Positions 17,260-25,956 are shown, counted from the first letter of the stretch. The stretch is DNA of 64,000 nucleotides from Acidobacteriota bacterium (GCA_020845575.1 JADLFL010000044.1:124001-188000), one strand, 5' to 3'. The notes: generated by a model from the sequence alone, not told the origin. Numbers and translations: made by a program.

Positions 17260-18261
17260 GTGGTCGTCTCGCTGCCGTTTCCCGAGTACGTCCCGTCGCG
17301 CCGCTGGTCCGGTGGGCATCGCATGACCATCTATGCGTGGGCGCGCACGCGCGCCCTGCCCGCGCTCCCGGAGGCCGAAGCCTGCTACTTCGACACCGCG
17401 CCTGACGCGCGCGTGCTGGCGCACTGCAACTGGCAGCCGACACGCGACGAGGCGCCAGCGCTCCTCCTGCTGCACGGCCTCGAAGGATCGAGCCGCGCGC
17501 ACTACATGCGCGGGATCGCGGAGAAGGCATGGGCCGCGGGCTTCAACGTGGTGCGCCTCAATCAGCGCAACTGCGGCGGCACCGAACACCTGTCGCGCGG
17601 GCTCTACCATTCCGGTCTCACGCACGATCCGCTGTTGGTCATGCGGCACCTCATCGACGTCGAGCGCGTGCGGTCGATCGTGGTGGCGGGCTATTCACTC
17701 GGCGGCAACCTGACGTTGAAGCTGGCTGGCGACCTCGGTGCCGACGCGCCGCCGGAGTTGAAGGCTGTCTGCGCCGTCTCACCGACCATGGATCTCGCGC
17801 TGTGCGTCGATGCGCTCGAACGCCGATCGAACGTGCTGTATCAGTTCAACTTCATGCGTAACCTGCGCGCGCGCATGCGGCGCAAGGCTGCGCTGTTCCC
17901 CGATGTGTACGACGTCAGCAGGCTGAGAGGCGTGTGGACGGTGCGCGGCTTCGACGATGCGTTCACGGCGCCGCTGAACGGCTTCGGTACCGCGTCCCGC
18001 TACTACCAGGAGGCATCGAGCCTCCGCGTCGTCGAGCGAGCCAGCGTCCCCACGCTGATCCTCACGGCCGCCAACGACCCGTTCGTCCCTCCCGAGCAGT
18101 TCCGCCGGCCCGAAGTGGAGTCCAATCCGCACGTGCGCGTCGTGATCACCGACGATGGCGGCCACTGCGCGTTCGTGAGCGATCCCTGCGCGGACCACGA
18201 CGGCTACTGGGCAGAACACGCCATCGTCCAGTGGGCCACCGCCCACACCGCCCGTCCGTGA
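17260..18261 (+). CDS. Alpha/beta hydrolase, YheT family
   Basis: 333 residues with a GTG start at 17260; the N-terminal 'PFPEYVPSRRWSGGHRMTIY' is the YheT family opening, which supports this start. Core motifs are 'LLLLHGLEGSSRAHYMRGIA' (oxyanion region), 'VVRLNQRNCGGTEH', the nucleophile elbow 'VAGYSLGGNLTLKLAG' (Ser in GYSLGG), an aspartate near 'TAANDPFVP' and the final histidine in 'DDGGHCAFVSD'. So the Ser-Asp-His triad is complete. The family comprises cytoplasmic carboxylesterases of unknown physiological substrate. It closes the plus-strand chain begun at 11580; about 165 bases of spacer follow. Confidence 0.9.
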   Translation: MVVSLPFPEYVPSRRWSGGHRMTIYAWARTRALPALPEAEACYFDTAPDARVLAHCNWQPTRDEAPALLLLHGLEGSSRAHYMRGIAEKAWAAGFNVVRLNQRNCGGTEHLSRGLYHSGLTHDPLLVMRHLIDVERVRSIVVAGYSLGGNLTLKLAGDLGADAPPELKAVCAVSPTMDLALCVDALERRSNVLYQFNFMRNLRARMRRKAALFPDVYDVSRLRGVWTVRGFDDAFTAPLNGFGTASRYYQEASSLRVVERASVPTLILTAANDPFVPPEQFRRPEVESNPHVRVVITDDGGHCAFVSDPCADHDGYWAEHAIVQWATAHTARP

Positions 18262-18289
18262 TGCACCGCGTCTGCGCCAGGGGTTGACA

Positions 18290-18365
18290 CCGGCTCTCGG
18301 GCCGCCAGCCTCGGCGGGCTCTCTTCGAACGGAAGCCAGGGGCTTCAGCCGCTGGCACATCCCGC
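18290..18365. repeat. GC-rich imperfect hairpins between YheT hydrolase and TetR genes
   Basis: The spacer holds CGGGCCGCCAGCCTCGGCGGGC and GAAGCCAGGGGCTTC followed by AGCCGCTGGC, nested short stems without a T-run. They may end transcription of the upstream chain. No gene is seen in 18262-18427. Confidence 0.5.
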
Positions 18366-18400
18366 CGGCATCTTGATCTCCATGGTGTCGATGGTGTATC

Positions 18401-18418
18401 TAACTAAACGATTAGTTA
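18401..18418. promoter_or_regulatory. Palindromic TetR-type operator upstream of the efflux operon
   Basis: TAACTAAACGATTAGTTA has perfect 7-bp arms (TAACTAA/TTAGTTA) around ACGA and ends nine bases before the TetR start codon. It is strikingly AT-rich for this genome. Position and symmetry fit an autoregulatory operator for the TetR protein encoded next to it. Confidence 0.85.
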
Positions 18419-18427
18419 ATTCATCGC

Positions 18428-19174
18428 ATGACCTCTCGTCCCCCACACTCATCCGCTCGCGCGACAAGACCGGCGGCCACCGCGGCCCGCCGCGTGCGCC
18501 GGCCCGGTCCGCCGCCGACCACCAGACGTCCGGCCACCGTCGGCGACACGAGCACGCGTCACCTCATCTTCGAGGCCGCCGCGCACGAGTTCTCCACGCA
18601 TGGATTCGACGGCGCGAGCGTCGACGCCATCGCCCGCGCCGCGCACGTCAACAAGGCGATGCTCTACTACCACTTCGCCAGCAAGATCGGGCTCTATCGC
18701 GCGATCGTCGGCGACATGCTGCGCGCGGTGGAAGCCGGGGTGACTGAACTCGCTGCGAGTCGGGACACGCCCACCCGCAAGATCGAGCGCTTCATCGCCA
18801 CGCTCGCCGCGCAGAAGGCGGCGCGGCCGTGGTTCCCGCCCCTCATGCTGCGCGAGATGTCCGACGGCGCGCCGCACCTGGATGCCGCCACGCTCGCCCA
18901 CCTGCGCGCGATCTTCACCGCCTTCGGCAGCATCCTCGCCGCCGGGGCCGCGCGCGGCGAGTTCCGCCGCGTGCATCCGGTGCTGGCGTACGTCTCGATC
19001 ATGGGTCCGATGCTGATGAACGCCGTGCGCGAGCGCGCCGCCGCCAAGCACGGCCGTCTCGACATCTCGCTCTTCGCCCCTGTCGCCACCGACGAACTCG
19101 TCTCGCACATGCAGCTCGCCGCGCGCCGCATGCTCGCTCCACTACGCGCCACGCCGAAGGGTCGTCAGCCATGA
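18428..19174 (+). CDS. TetR/AcrR family repressor (CecR/YbiH-like position)
   Basis: 248 residues. The first ~40 are a basic, Pro/Arg-rich tail, and the true start could be internal, but ATG 18428 lies directly after the operator. The helix-turn-helix region is 'HLIFEAAAHEFSTHGFDGAS' followed by 'VDAIARAAHVNKAMLYYHF', the typical TetR recognition helix. The C-terminal ligand domain is helical. Gene order (TetR, HlyD adaptor, ABC ATPases, two permeases) matches E. coli cecR-ybhGFSR. It probably represses the whole pump operon until a toxic ligand binds. The stop overlaps the adaptor start (ATGA). Confidence 0.92.
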   Translation: MTSRPPHSSARATRPAATAARRVRRPGPPPTTRRPATVGDTSTRHLIFEAAAHEFSTHGFDGASVDAIARAAHVNKAMLYYHFASKIGLYRAIVGDMLRAVEAGVTELAASRDTPTRKIERFIATLAAQKAARPWFPPLMLREMSDGAPHLDAATLAHLRAIFTAFGSILAAGAARGEFRRVHPVLAYVSIMGPMLMNAVRERAAAKHGRLDISLFAPVATDELVSHMQLAARRMLAPLRATPKGRQP

Positions 19175-20232
19175 CGTGCATCCGTCGTTCCTCGCTCGGC
19201 CACCCCATCCTCGTCATGACAGGACTCGTGTTCGCCGGCGCATGGGGGTGTCGCTCCGCGGAGGATCCGAACGTGCTGCGCGCGTCGGGACACGTCGAAG
19301 CCACCGACGTACGGCTGGCTCCTGAAGTCGGCGGACGCGTCATGGCGATCGACGTGAAGGAAGGCGATCGCATACAGGCCGGGCAGCGCGTGCTGACGCT
19401 CGATCCCACGGACATCACGCTGGCCATCGATCGCGCCCGCACCGAGCAGGCGTCGGCCGAGGCGCAGCTCCGGCTCGTTCAGGCGGCCGCACGCCCGGAG
19501 GACGTCCGTCAGGCCAGGGCACAGGTCGACGCGGCGCAGGCCGACGTCGTGTCCGCGCAGGCGGAGGTGACATCGGCGACCTCGGATCTCTCACGGTACG
19601 AGTTGCTGCTGACACGCGGGAGCGGCGCGCAGAAGCCCCGCGACGATGCCGCGACGCGGCGGGAGGTGGCCGCCGCCAGGCTGGATGCCGCGCAGCGGCG
19701 CGTCGATGCCGCACGCGCCACGCTGGCGCGCGTCAACGCCGGATCGCGACCCGAGGAGATCGCTGTCGCGCGCAGTCGCATCGCCACGAGCGTGGCCGCC
19801 ATCGCCACGCTCGAGAAACAACTGAAGGACGCAACACTGCACGCGCCTGTCGGCGGCATCGTGACGAAGAAACTGGTGGAAACCGGCGAGATGGTCGCAC
19901 CACGCGCACCTGTCGTGGTCATCACCGATCTCGATCACGCCTGGGCCGACGTCTACGTCCCCGAGCCGGCCGTCCCACGCATCATCGTCGGACAGCCCGC
20001 CACGCTCACCACCGACGCCGGTGGCGCCGGCATCACCGGCACGGTCACCTACATCTCGCCGACGGCGGAGTTCACGCCGCGCAACGTGCAGACCGCCGAC
20101 GAGCGCGCGAAGCTCGTCTACCGGATTCGCATCACCGTCGACAACACCGCCGGCGTGCTGAAGCAGGGCATGCCGGTTGACGCGACACTCGCCCTCGCCT
20201 CGCTGGGCGATGCCCCCGCCACGCCACGATAG
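19171..20232 (+). CDS. HlyD/YbhG-type periplasmic adaptor protein
   Basis: 353 residues from ATG 19171, overlapping the tetR stop. The signal ends at 'GAWGCRSAED', probably a lipoprotein cysteine. 'ASGHVEATDVRLAPEVGGRV' and 'IDVKEGDRIQAGQRVLTLDP' form the first half of a lipoyl-like domain, followed by a long coiled-coil hairpin (about 85-200, rich in Ala/Arg/Glu) and the second lipoyl half 'LHAPVGGIVTKKLVETGEMV', then a beta-barrel. It bridges the inner-membrane ABC pump to the TolC protein encoded two genes downstream. The product order matches YbhG of E. coli. Confidence 0.93.
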   Translation: MTCIRRSSLGHPILVMTGLVFAGAWGCRSAEDPNVLRASGHVEATDVRLAPEVGGRVMAIDVKEGDRIQAGQRVLTLDPTDITLAIDRARTEQASAEAQLRLVQAAARPEDVRQARAQVDAAQADVVSAQAEVTSATSDLSRYELLLTRGSGAQKPRDDAATRREVAAARLDAAQRRVDAARATLARVNAGSRPEEIAVARSRIATSVAAIATLEKQLKDATLHAPVGGIVTKKLVETGEMVAPRAPVVVITDLDHAWADVYVPEPAVPRIIVGQPATLTTDAGGAGITGTVTYISPTAEFTPRNVQTADERAKLVYRIRITVDNTAGVLKQGMPVDATLALASLGDAPATPR

Positions 20233-20282
20233 ACCCGGCGTCGCGCGCACGCACCACGACGACACGAGCCCGGACCAACGGC

Positions 20283-21278
20283 ATGTCCAGCACGCAGTCC
20301 CGCGCCGAGACGGAAGCGCCTCCTGACGCGACGCCAGCCATCACGCTGGTCGACGTGCGCAAGCGTCATGGCGCCGTGACGGCCCTGAACGGGCTGTCGT
20401 TCGATGTCACGCGCGGCGAGATGTTCGGACTCATCGGTCCCGACGGCGCCGGCAAGACCACCGCGATCCGCTCGATCTGCGGCCTGATCCATCCAGACGA
20501 GGGGCAGGTGCGCGTGCTCGGTCGGGACCCGGCGCGCGATCACCGCGCCATCACACGCGAAGTGGGCTACCTGTCGCAGCGCTTCAGCCTCTACGGCGAC
20601 CTGACCGTTGACGAGAACATCGCGTTCTTCGCCGCCATCCACGAGGTGCCCGACTACGCGCAGCGCCGCGATCACCTGCTCGACATGACGCAGCTCACGC
20701 CGTTCCGGCGCCGGCTCGCCGACAAGTTGTCCGGCGGCATGAAGCAGAAGCTGGCGCTGGCGTGCACGCTGATCCATCGACCTGCCCTGGTCCTGCTCGA
20801 CGAGCCCACCACCGGCGTCGACCCCGTGTCGCGCCGCGAGTTCTGGAAGCTGCTCTCGCACTTCCTCGAGAGCGGCATCACCATCCTGATGAGCACACCG
20901 TATCTGGACGAGGCCGAGCGGTGCCACCGCGTGGCACTGGTCCACGAGGGACGCCTGCTCGCCATCGATCGACCGGGCCGGCTCCGCACGTCGCTGCCCG
21001 GCATCTGGGTCGAAGGGTTCCCGCCGGACGTCCGCCTGGTGCGCGATCGCGTACGCGCCGCCGGGCATCGACACGTCGAGGTGTTCGGCGAACGCGTCCA
21101 CGTGTGGCTGCCCGACGCGCGAGACGATGAGGACGCGCGTCGTATGCTACGCGCGCTGACGGAACGAGCCGGCGTGTCGCCATTCGACGTCCGGACGATC
21201 ACGCCGTCGCTCGAAGACGTGTTCATTGCCAGGCTCGCGGCACTCGACTCCGCCGCGCCCATGGGAGACAGGTCATGA
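20283..21278 (+). CDS. ABC transporter ATP-binding protein (equivalent of YbhF N-terminal half)
   Basis: 331 residues. Walker A 'GLIGPDGAGKTTAIRSI', Q-loop 'VGYLSQRFSLYGDLTVDENI', signature 'LSGGMKQKLALACTL' and Walker B 'ALVLLDEPTTGVDP' are intact. The switch position reads 'ILMSTPYLDEAERC': proline stands where the usual H-loop histidine is expected. So this subunit may be the catalytically weak half of an asymmetric ATPase pair with the second ATPase at 22669. E. coli YbhF carries both domains in one chain; here they are separate genes. It is followed by overlapping tolC. Confidence 0.92.
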   Translation: MSSTQSRAETEAPPDATPAITLVDVRKRHGAVTALNGLSFDVTRGEMFGLIGPDGAGKTTAIRSICGLIHPDEGQVRVLGRDPARDHRAITREVGYLSQRFSLYGDLTVDENIAFFAAIHEVPDYAQRRDHLLDMTQLTPFRRRLADKLSGGMKQKLALACTLIHRPALVLLDEPTTGVDPVSRREFWKLLSHFLESGITILMSTPYLDEAERCHRVALVHEGRLLAIDRPGRLRTSLPGIWVEGFPPDVRLVRDRVRAAGHRHVEVFGERVHVWLPDARDDEDARRMLRALTERAGVSPFDVRTITPSLEDVFIARLAALDSAAPMGDRS

Positions 21279-22672
21279 CTGTGTCGTTGCGAGGCCGGGC
21301 CCTGAGGGCCGACCCTGCCATCTCCATGCCGGGGCGGGCTCGGAGCGCCGCCCCTGCCGTGTTGCCGTGTGTCGGACTGATGTTGGCCGCGTTGGTCGCG
21401 CCGGCGTTCGCGCAGCAGGCCACTCCCCTGCGCCTGACGCTCGACGAGGCCACGCGGCGTGCGCTCGACACCAGTCATCGACTGGCCGAGGGTCGTGCAC
21501 GGCAGCAGAGCGCGGAAGCCACCGTGACGCTGCGGCAACGCGGCGACGATCCGACACTCACCGCCCAGGCCGGCTACACCCGCACGAACCACATCGAGGC
21601 GTTCGGCATCCCGCAACCCGACGGCCAGTTGCGCGTCATCTATCCCGACATCCCGAACAACTACCGCACGCGCCTGGAACTGGCGTGGCCGATCTACACC
21701 GCGGGGCGCACGGCCGCGCTCGAACGTGCCGCGCGAGCCGAGGCCACTGCCACGGGTTCCGATCTCGAAGCGGCCCGGCTCGACCTGCGGCTCGAAGTGG
21801 CACGCGCGTACTGGGCGCTGGTCACCGCGCGCGACACGGTGCGCGTGCTCGAAGCGGCGTTGCGTACAGCCGACCGGTCGCTCTCCGACGTCCGCAGCCG
21901 CGTGGACGTCGGGCTGCTGCCGCCCAACGACGTGTCGCGCAGCGAATCGCAGCGCGCGCGGCAGGAACTGCTGCTCGTCGACGCGCGCGGGCGCGTCGAA
22001 TCGGCATCGGTGGACCTGCGGCGCCTCATCGGCGACACGGATGCCGCGCCAATCGAACCGGCCGACGCGCTCGACGCGCCGCCGGATGCCGCCGGCCCCG
22101 CGACCACGCTCATCACCGAAGCGCTCGCGCAGCGTCCCGAACTCGCGGCGCTCGCCACGCGCACCCACGGCGCCGAGGCGCGGATCGACGCCATCTCCGC
22201 CGCGCGCAAGCCCACCATCGCGGTCGTGTCCGGCGTCGACTACGCGCAGCCCAATCCGCGCATCTTCCCGCGTCAGGCACGGTGGGAGGATTCGTGGGAC
22301 GCCTCGGTGAACATCACGTGGCAGCTGTGGGACTCGGGCCGCACCTCCGCCGAACGCGCCGCAGCACGGCACGACGTGGAGGCGCTGCGCGAACGACGCA
22401 ACGACATGGAAGCGCAGATTCGCGCCGACGTCAGCAAACAGCTGATCGCGCTGGCGTCGAGTCGCGCGGCGCTGGCGCCCGCGCAACTGGCCGTGACCAG
22501 CGCGCAGGAAACGCAGCGCGTCGTCGCCGATCGCTTCGAGGTCGGCGTGGCCACCACGCTCGACGTCCTCGACGCGCAGCTCGAAGTGCTGCAGGCCGAA
22601 CTCGACCGATCGCGGGTGCTCGCCGACATCAGGCTCAACGAGGCACGGCTCGCGCGCGTGCTGGGACGATGA
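21275..22672 (+). CDS. TolC family outer membrane efflux protein
   Basis: 465 residues, starting at ATG 21275 in the stop of the ATPase gene. After an unusual first ~28 residues the signal helix 'VGLMLAALVAPAFAQ' leads to the mature protein. Two copies of the OEP repeat follow ('LRLTLDEATRRALDTSHRLA', 'SVNITWQLWDSGRTSAERAA'), with long heptad-like alpha-barrel helices. The odd N-terminal part is encoded by a GC-rich repeat element (21291-21358), so the functional start may have been displaced by its insertion; a start at the internal M near 21327 or 21379 is possible. It forms the outer-membrane exit duct of this pump. Confidence 0.9.
   Translation: MTVSLRGRALRADPAISMPGRARSAAPAVLPCVGLMLAALVAPAFAQQATPLRLTLDEATRRALDTSHRLAEGRARQQSAEATVTLRQRGDDPTLTAQAGYTRTNHIEAFGIPQPDGQLRVIYPDIPNNYRTRLELAWPIYTAGRTAALERAARAEATATGSDLEAARLDLRLEVARAYWALVTARDTVRVLEAALRTADRSLSDVRSRVDVGLLPPNDVSRSESQRARQELLLVDARGRVESASVDLRRLIGDTDAAPIEPADALDAPPDAAGPATTLITEALAQRPELAALATRTHGAEARIDAISAARKPTIAVVSGVDYAQPNPRIFPRQARWEDSWDASVNITWQLWDSGRTSAERAAARHDVEALRERRNDMEAQIRADVSKQLIALASSRAALAPAQLAVTSAQETQRVVADRFEVGVATTLDVLDAQLEVLQAELDRSRVLADIRLNEARLARVLGR
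21291..21358. repeat. GGCCGGGCCC...GGGCGGGCTCGG hairpin element in the tolC 5' coding region
   Basis: GAGGCCGGGCCCTGAGGGCC (21291-21310) with GACCCTGCC, and after a short spacer GGGGCGGGCTCGGAGCGCCG, form the two complementary halves of the element also found at 35249-35313 and 55171-55233. In tolC it is translated in frame as part of the signal region. Confidence 0.7.
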
Positions 22673-23643
22673 CCATGACGTCCGGCCACCACGACGATCG
22701 CGGCGGACCTGCCATCGACGTGCAGCACCTGTCGCGCCGCTTCGGTGACTTCGTGGCGGTCGACGATGTGTCGTTCACCGTGGGGAAGGGCGGGGTGTTC
22801 GGGTTCCTCGGTGCCAACGGTGCGGGCAAGAGCACCACCATCCGCATGCTCTGCGGCCTGCTCGCTCCCACGAGCGGCACGGCACTGGTCGGCGGCATCG
22901 ACGTCTCCCGCGATCCCGAGGGCGTGAAGCGGCACATCGGCTACATGTCGCAGCGCTTCTCGCTCTACGAGCCGCTCACCGTCGATCAGAACATCGACTT
23001 CTTCGGTGGGGTGTACGGACTGGCGGGCCGCCAGCTGGAGGAGCGTCGCGCGTTCGTGCTGGACATGGCCGGCCTGCGCGGTCGCGAGCGCACGGTGACG
23101 CGCACGCTCTCGGGCGGGTGGCGCCAGCGGCTGGCGCTCGGTTGCGCCGTGCTGCACCAGCCCCCGATCGTCTTCCTCGACGAGCCCACCGGTGGCGTCG
23201 ATCCCGTGAGCCGGCGGCGGTTCTGGGATCTCATCGGCGCGCTGGCCCACGAGGGCGTGACGGTGCTCGTCACCACGCACTATCTCGACGAGGCGGAGCA
23301 CTGCCACCGGCTCGCGATCATCCACCGCGGACGCCTCGTGGCGCTGGGCTCGACGGCCGAGCTGAAACAGGTGTTCGCCGCGCGGCCAATCGTCGAGGTG
23401 CAGTCGTCGCGGCCCGTGGACGTCATGGCGGTCCTCGACACGCTGGCCGACGTGGAGAAGACAAGCATCTTCGGCACTACCGTGCACGCGGTGCTGCGTC
23501 ACGCCGACGTGCCCCCGGCGCGGCTGGTCGACGCGCTCACGGCGCAGGGACTCGACGTCGCGGCTGCGGGGCTGGTCGATCCCTCCCTCGAAGACGTGTT
23601 TCTCGATGTGGTCGAAAGCGTCGGCTCGGAGCGGGCCGCGTGA
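22669..23643 (+). CDS. ABC transporter ATP-binding protein (equivalent of YbhF C-terminal half)
   Basis: 324 residues; ATG 22669 overlaps the tolC stop (ATGA); ATG 22675 is an alternative. Walker A 'GFLGANGAGKSTTIRML', Q-loop 'IGYMSQRFSLYEPLTVDQNI', signature 'LSGGWRQRLALGCAVL', Walker B 'IVFLDEPTGGVDP' and a normal H-loop 'VTTHYLDEAEHC' are all present, in contrast to its sister subunit. The C-terminal ~90 residues are the family's extra alpha/beta domain. It should dimerise with the 20283 ATPase and drive the two permeases encoded next. GTGA overlap with the first permease. Confidence 0.93.
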   Translation: MTMTSGHHDDRGGPAIDVQHLSRRFGDFVAVDDVSFTVGKGGVFGFLGANGAGKSTTIRMLCGLLAPTSGTALVGGIDVSRDPEGVKRHIGYMSQRFSLYEPLTVDQNIDFFGGVYGLAGRQLEERRAFVLDMAGLRGRERTVTRTLSGGWRQRLALGCAVLHQPPIVFLDEPTGGVDPVSRRRFWDLIGALAHEGVTVLVTTHYLDEAEHCHRLAIIHRGRLVALGSTAELKQVFAARPIVEVQSSRPVDVMAVLDTLADVEKTSIFGTTVHAVLRHADVPPARLVDALTAQGLDVAAAGLVDPSLEDVFLDVVESVGSERAA

Positions 23644-24767
23644 TCGCCACCACGCGCGCGGTGATGGTGAAGGAACTGCGACAAATCCGTCGCGACCGCC
23701 GCACGCTGCTCATCCTGGTGTTCGTGCCGGCACTGTTCCTGCTGCTCTACGGCTACGCGCTGAACTTCGACATCCGCAACATCGCCCTGGCGGTGGAGGA
23801 TCGCGATCACTCGGCCGAGAGCCGGGCGCTCGTGGCGGCGTTCACCAACTCCGGCTATTTCCGCTTCGCGGGCGCGGTCTACAGCGACGCGGAACTCCAA
23901 CGGCGCATCGACGCCAACGAGGCACGGGCGGCACTGGTCATTCCGGCCAACTACGGTCGCGATCTGGCGCGCGGCATCCCCACACGCGTCCAGGTCATCG
24001 TCGATGGCGACAACGCGACCACGGCATCGTCAGTGGTCGGTTACGCGACGGCGATCGTGGCCGGCACCGGCGCCGAGTTGGTGGCGGCGCAGACGACCGG
24101 CGGGCGTGGACCCGCGCGGCCGCTCGTCGACTTCGAACCTCGCGTCTGGTACAACCCGCAGCTGCGCAGCACGCTGTTCCTCGTGCCCGGCCTCATCGCC
24201 TACATCTCGATGATCACGGCCGTCATCTCCACGGCGCTGGCCGTGGTGCGGGAGAAGGAACGCGGCACCATGGAGCAGATCCGCATGGCGCCCGTGAGTC
24301 CGCTGGCGTTCGTGCTCGGCAAGACCATCCCCTATTCGGCGATTGCCTTCGTCTCGGCCGTGCTCATCGTGCTGGTGAGCATGGTCCTCTTCGGCCTGCC
24401 CCAGCATGGCGCGTGGTGGCTGCTGTGCGTGACGATCGGCGTGTTCCTGGTTGGCGCGCAGGGGCAAGGGCTGCTCATCTCCACGCTGTCGGCCAATCAG
24501 CAGGTGGCGTTCCAGATCGCACTGCTTTCGAGCTTCCTCCCCACCTTCGTCCTGTCGGGATTCATCTTCCCCGTCACCAGCATGCCGGCGGCGGTGCAGG
24601 TCGTCACCTACGCCGTCCCGGCGCGCTATTTCATCGGCGCGCTGCGTGCAGTAGTACTCAAAGGTGCTGGCGTCGACGTCGTGTGGCAGCAACTCGCGGC
24701 GTTGACGATGTTCGCCGCCGTGATGATCGGACTGGCATCGCTGCGGCTGCAGCGGGAGTGGCGCTGA
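23640..24767 (+). CDS. ABC-2 type transporter permease (YbhS-like)
   Basis: 375 residues with a GTG start at 23640 overlapping the ATPase stop; the N-terminus 'VMVKELRQIRRDRRTLLILV' is typical of the family. There is one N-terminal membrane helix, a large periplasmic domain (about 45-170, with 'DRDHSAESRALVAAF'), then five helices in the C-terminal half, with 'REKERGTMEQIRMAPVSPLA' before the second. It forms the membrane channel with the following permease, which has exactly the same length. Confidence 0.93.
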   Translation: MIATTRAVMVKELRQIRRDRRTLLILVFVPALFLLLYGYALNFDIRNIALAVEDRDHSAESRALVAAFTNSGYFRFAGAVYSDAELQRRIDANEARAALVIPANYGRDLARGIPTRVQVIVDGDNATTASSVVGYATAIVAGTGAELVAAQTTGGRGPARPLVDFEPRVWYNPQLRSTLFLVPGLIAYISMITAVISTALAVVREKERGTMEQIRMAPVSPLAFVLGKTIPYSAIAFVSAVLIVLVSMVLFGLPQHGAWWLLCVTIGVFLVGAQGQGLLISTLSANQQVAFQIALLSSFLPTFVLSGFIFPVTSMPAAVQVVTYAVPARYFIGALRAVVLKGAGVDVVWQQLAALTMFAAVMIGLASLRLQREWR

Positions 24768-25894
24768 TGCGCATGGCGCTGCGTCGCATTCGCTGCCTGA
24801 TCGTCAAGGAGCTCATCGAGCTTCGCGGCGACCCGCGATTGTTCGGCATCGTCATCATGGCGCCGATCATCCAGTTGTTCGTGCTCGGCTACGCCGCCAC
24901 CACCGACGTGAAGAACATCCCGCTCCTCGTCGTCGACGCGGATCACTCCGTCGAGAGCCGGAGCCTGATCGACAGCTTCGCGGCGTCGGCCAACTTCGTC
25001 GTCGTGGACGAGCCGACGGACACGCGCGCCATCGATGGACACCTGGAGCACGGCACCGCCTGGATGGCGCTCACCATCCCTCGCGGGTTCGGTACCGACG
25101 TGACGGCCGGCCGCTCGACAAGCGTGCAGGTGACCGCCGACGGCACGGATGCCACCTCCACGGGCGTGGCGCTCGGTTACGCCCGCACCATCGTCGCCGC
25201 GTATTCGGCCGAGCGGTCGGCGGCGCGCGTCGGACGGCAACCGGTCCTGCCCGTCGACGTCGAACTGCGCGTGTGGTTCAACCCGCGTCTCGAGAGTCGC
25301 GACTTCATGGTCCCGGGCATCGTCGCCCTGCTGCTGCTCGTCATCACGACCAACCTGAGCGCGATGGCCATCGTGCGCGAGCGCGAGATCGGCACGCTGG
25401 AGCAACTCAGCGTCACGCCGCTGGCGCGCTGGGAACTGATCGTGGGCAAGCTCCTGCCCTATGCGCTGATCGGGATGGTCGACGTGCTGCTGGTGACGGC
25501 CGCTGCCGTCGCCTGGTTCGAGGTGCCGCTGCGCGGCAGCTTCACGCTGCTCCTCGGGTGCAGCGTGATCTACCTGCTGTCCACGCTGGGCCTGGGCCTG
25601 TTCGTGAGCACCATCTCGCAGACGCAGCAGCAGGCGTCGATGACATCCACGTTCTTCTTCCTCACGCCGATGATCTACCTCTCGGGCTTCACGTTCCCGA
25701 TCGAGAACATGCCGGAGTGGATTCAGTACGTGACCTACGCGATTCCGCTGCGCTATTTCCTGGTGATCGTCCGCGGCATCTTCCTGAAGGGCGTCGGCGT
25801 CGACATCCTGTGGCCGCAGATCGCCGCGCTGCTGGCGTGCGGGTTGTTCCTGATCACCCTGGCCACCCTGCGCTCCAGCAAACGCCTCGCGTAA
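24767..25894 (+). CDS. ABC-2 type transporter permease (YbhR-like)
   Basis: 375 residues; ATG 24767 overlaps the stop of the first permease (TGATG). Same architecture: N-terminal helix after 'CLIVKELIELRGDPRLFGIV', periplasmic domain with 'DADHSVESRSLIDSF', conserved 'REREIGTLEQLSVTPLARWE', then five C-terminal helices ending 'RSSKRLA'. The two permeases are clearly homologous and form the heterodimeric channel of the pump. E. coli YbhFSR exports hydrophobic toxicants such as chloramphenicol, cefoperazone or cations; the substrate here is unknown. Last gene of the operon. Confidence 0.93.
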   Translation: MRMALRRIRCLIVKELIELRGDPRLFGIVIMAPIIQLFVLGYAATTDVKNIPLLVVDADHSVESRSLIDSFAASANFVVVDEPTDTRAIDGHLEHGTAWMALTIPRGFGTDVTAGRSTSVQVTADGTDATSTGVALGYARTIVAAYSAERSAARVGRQPVLPVDVELRVWFNPRLESRDFMVPGIVALLLLVITTNLSAMAIVREREIGTLEQLSVTPLARWELIVGKLLPYALIGMVDVLLVTAAAVAWFEVPLRGSFTLLLGCSVIYLLSTLGLGLFVSTISQTQQQASMTSTFFFLTPMIYLSGFTFPIENMPEWIQYVTYAIPLRYFLVIVRGIFLKGVGVDILWPQIAALLACGLFLITLATLRSSKRLA

Positions 25895-25896
25895 CC

Positions 25897-25926
25897 GCAA
25901 TGCCGAGTGCCGCGACGCCGGAAATG
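25897..25926. repeat. Left copy of direct repeat flanking the SDR gene
   Basis: GCAATGCCGAGTGCCGCGAC followed by GCCGGA lies between the efflux operon and the SDR stop. A copy in the same orientation with three substitutions lies at about 26905-26930, upstream of the SDR. Both contain CGGCATT-type heptamers on the minus strand. Confidence 0.8.
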
Positions 25927-25956
25927 GCGCCCGCCGCGCCACCCGCCATCCGGATT

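Noticed and set aside
18290..18365. Rho-independent terminator after the YheT-type gene
   Set aside because: Stems are imperfect and no T-run follows, so I list it only as a repeat.
21226..22668. Fusion of an unknown domain to the second efflux ATPase
   Set aside because: The upstream part is the shifted frame of tolC. ATG 22669 at the ATGA overlap is the natural start.
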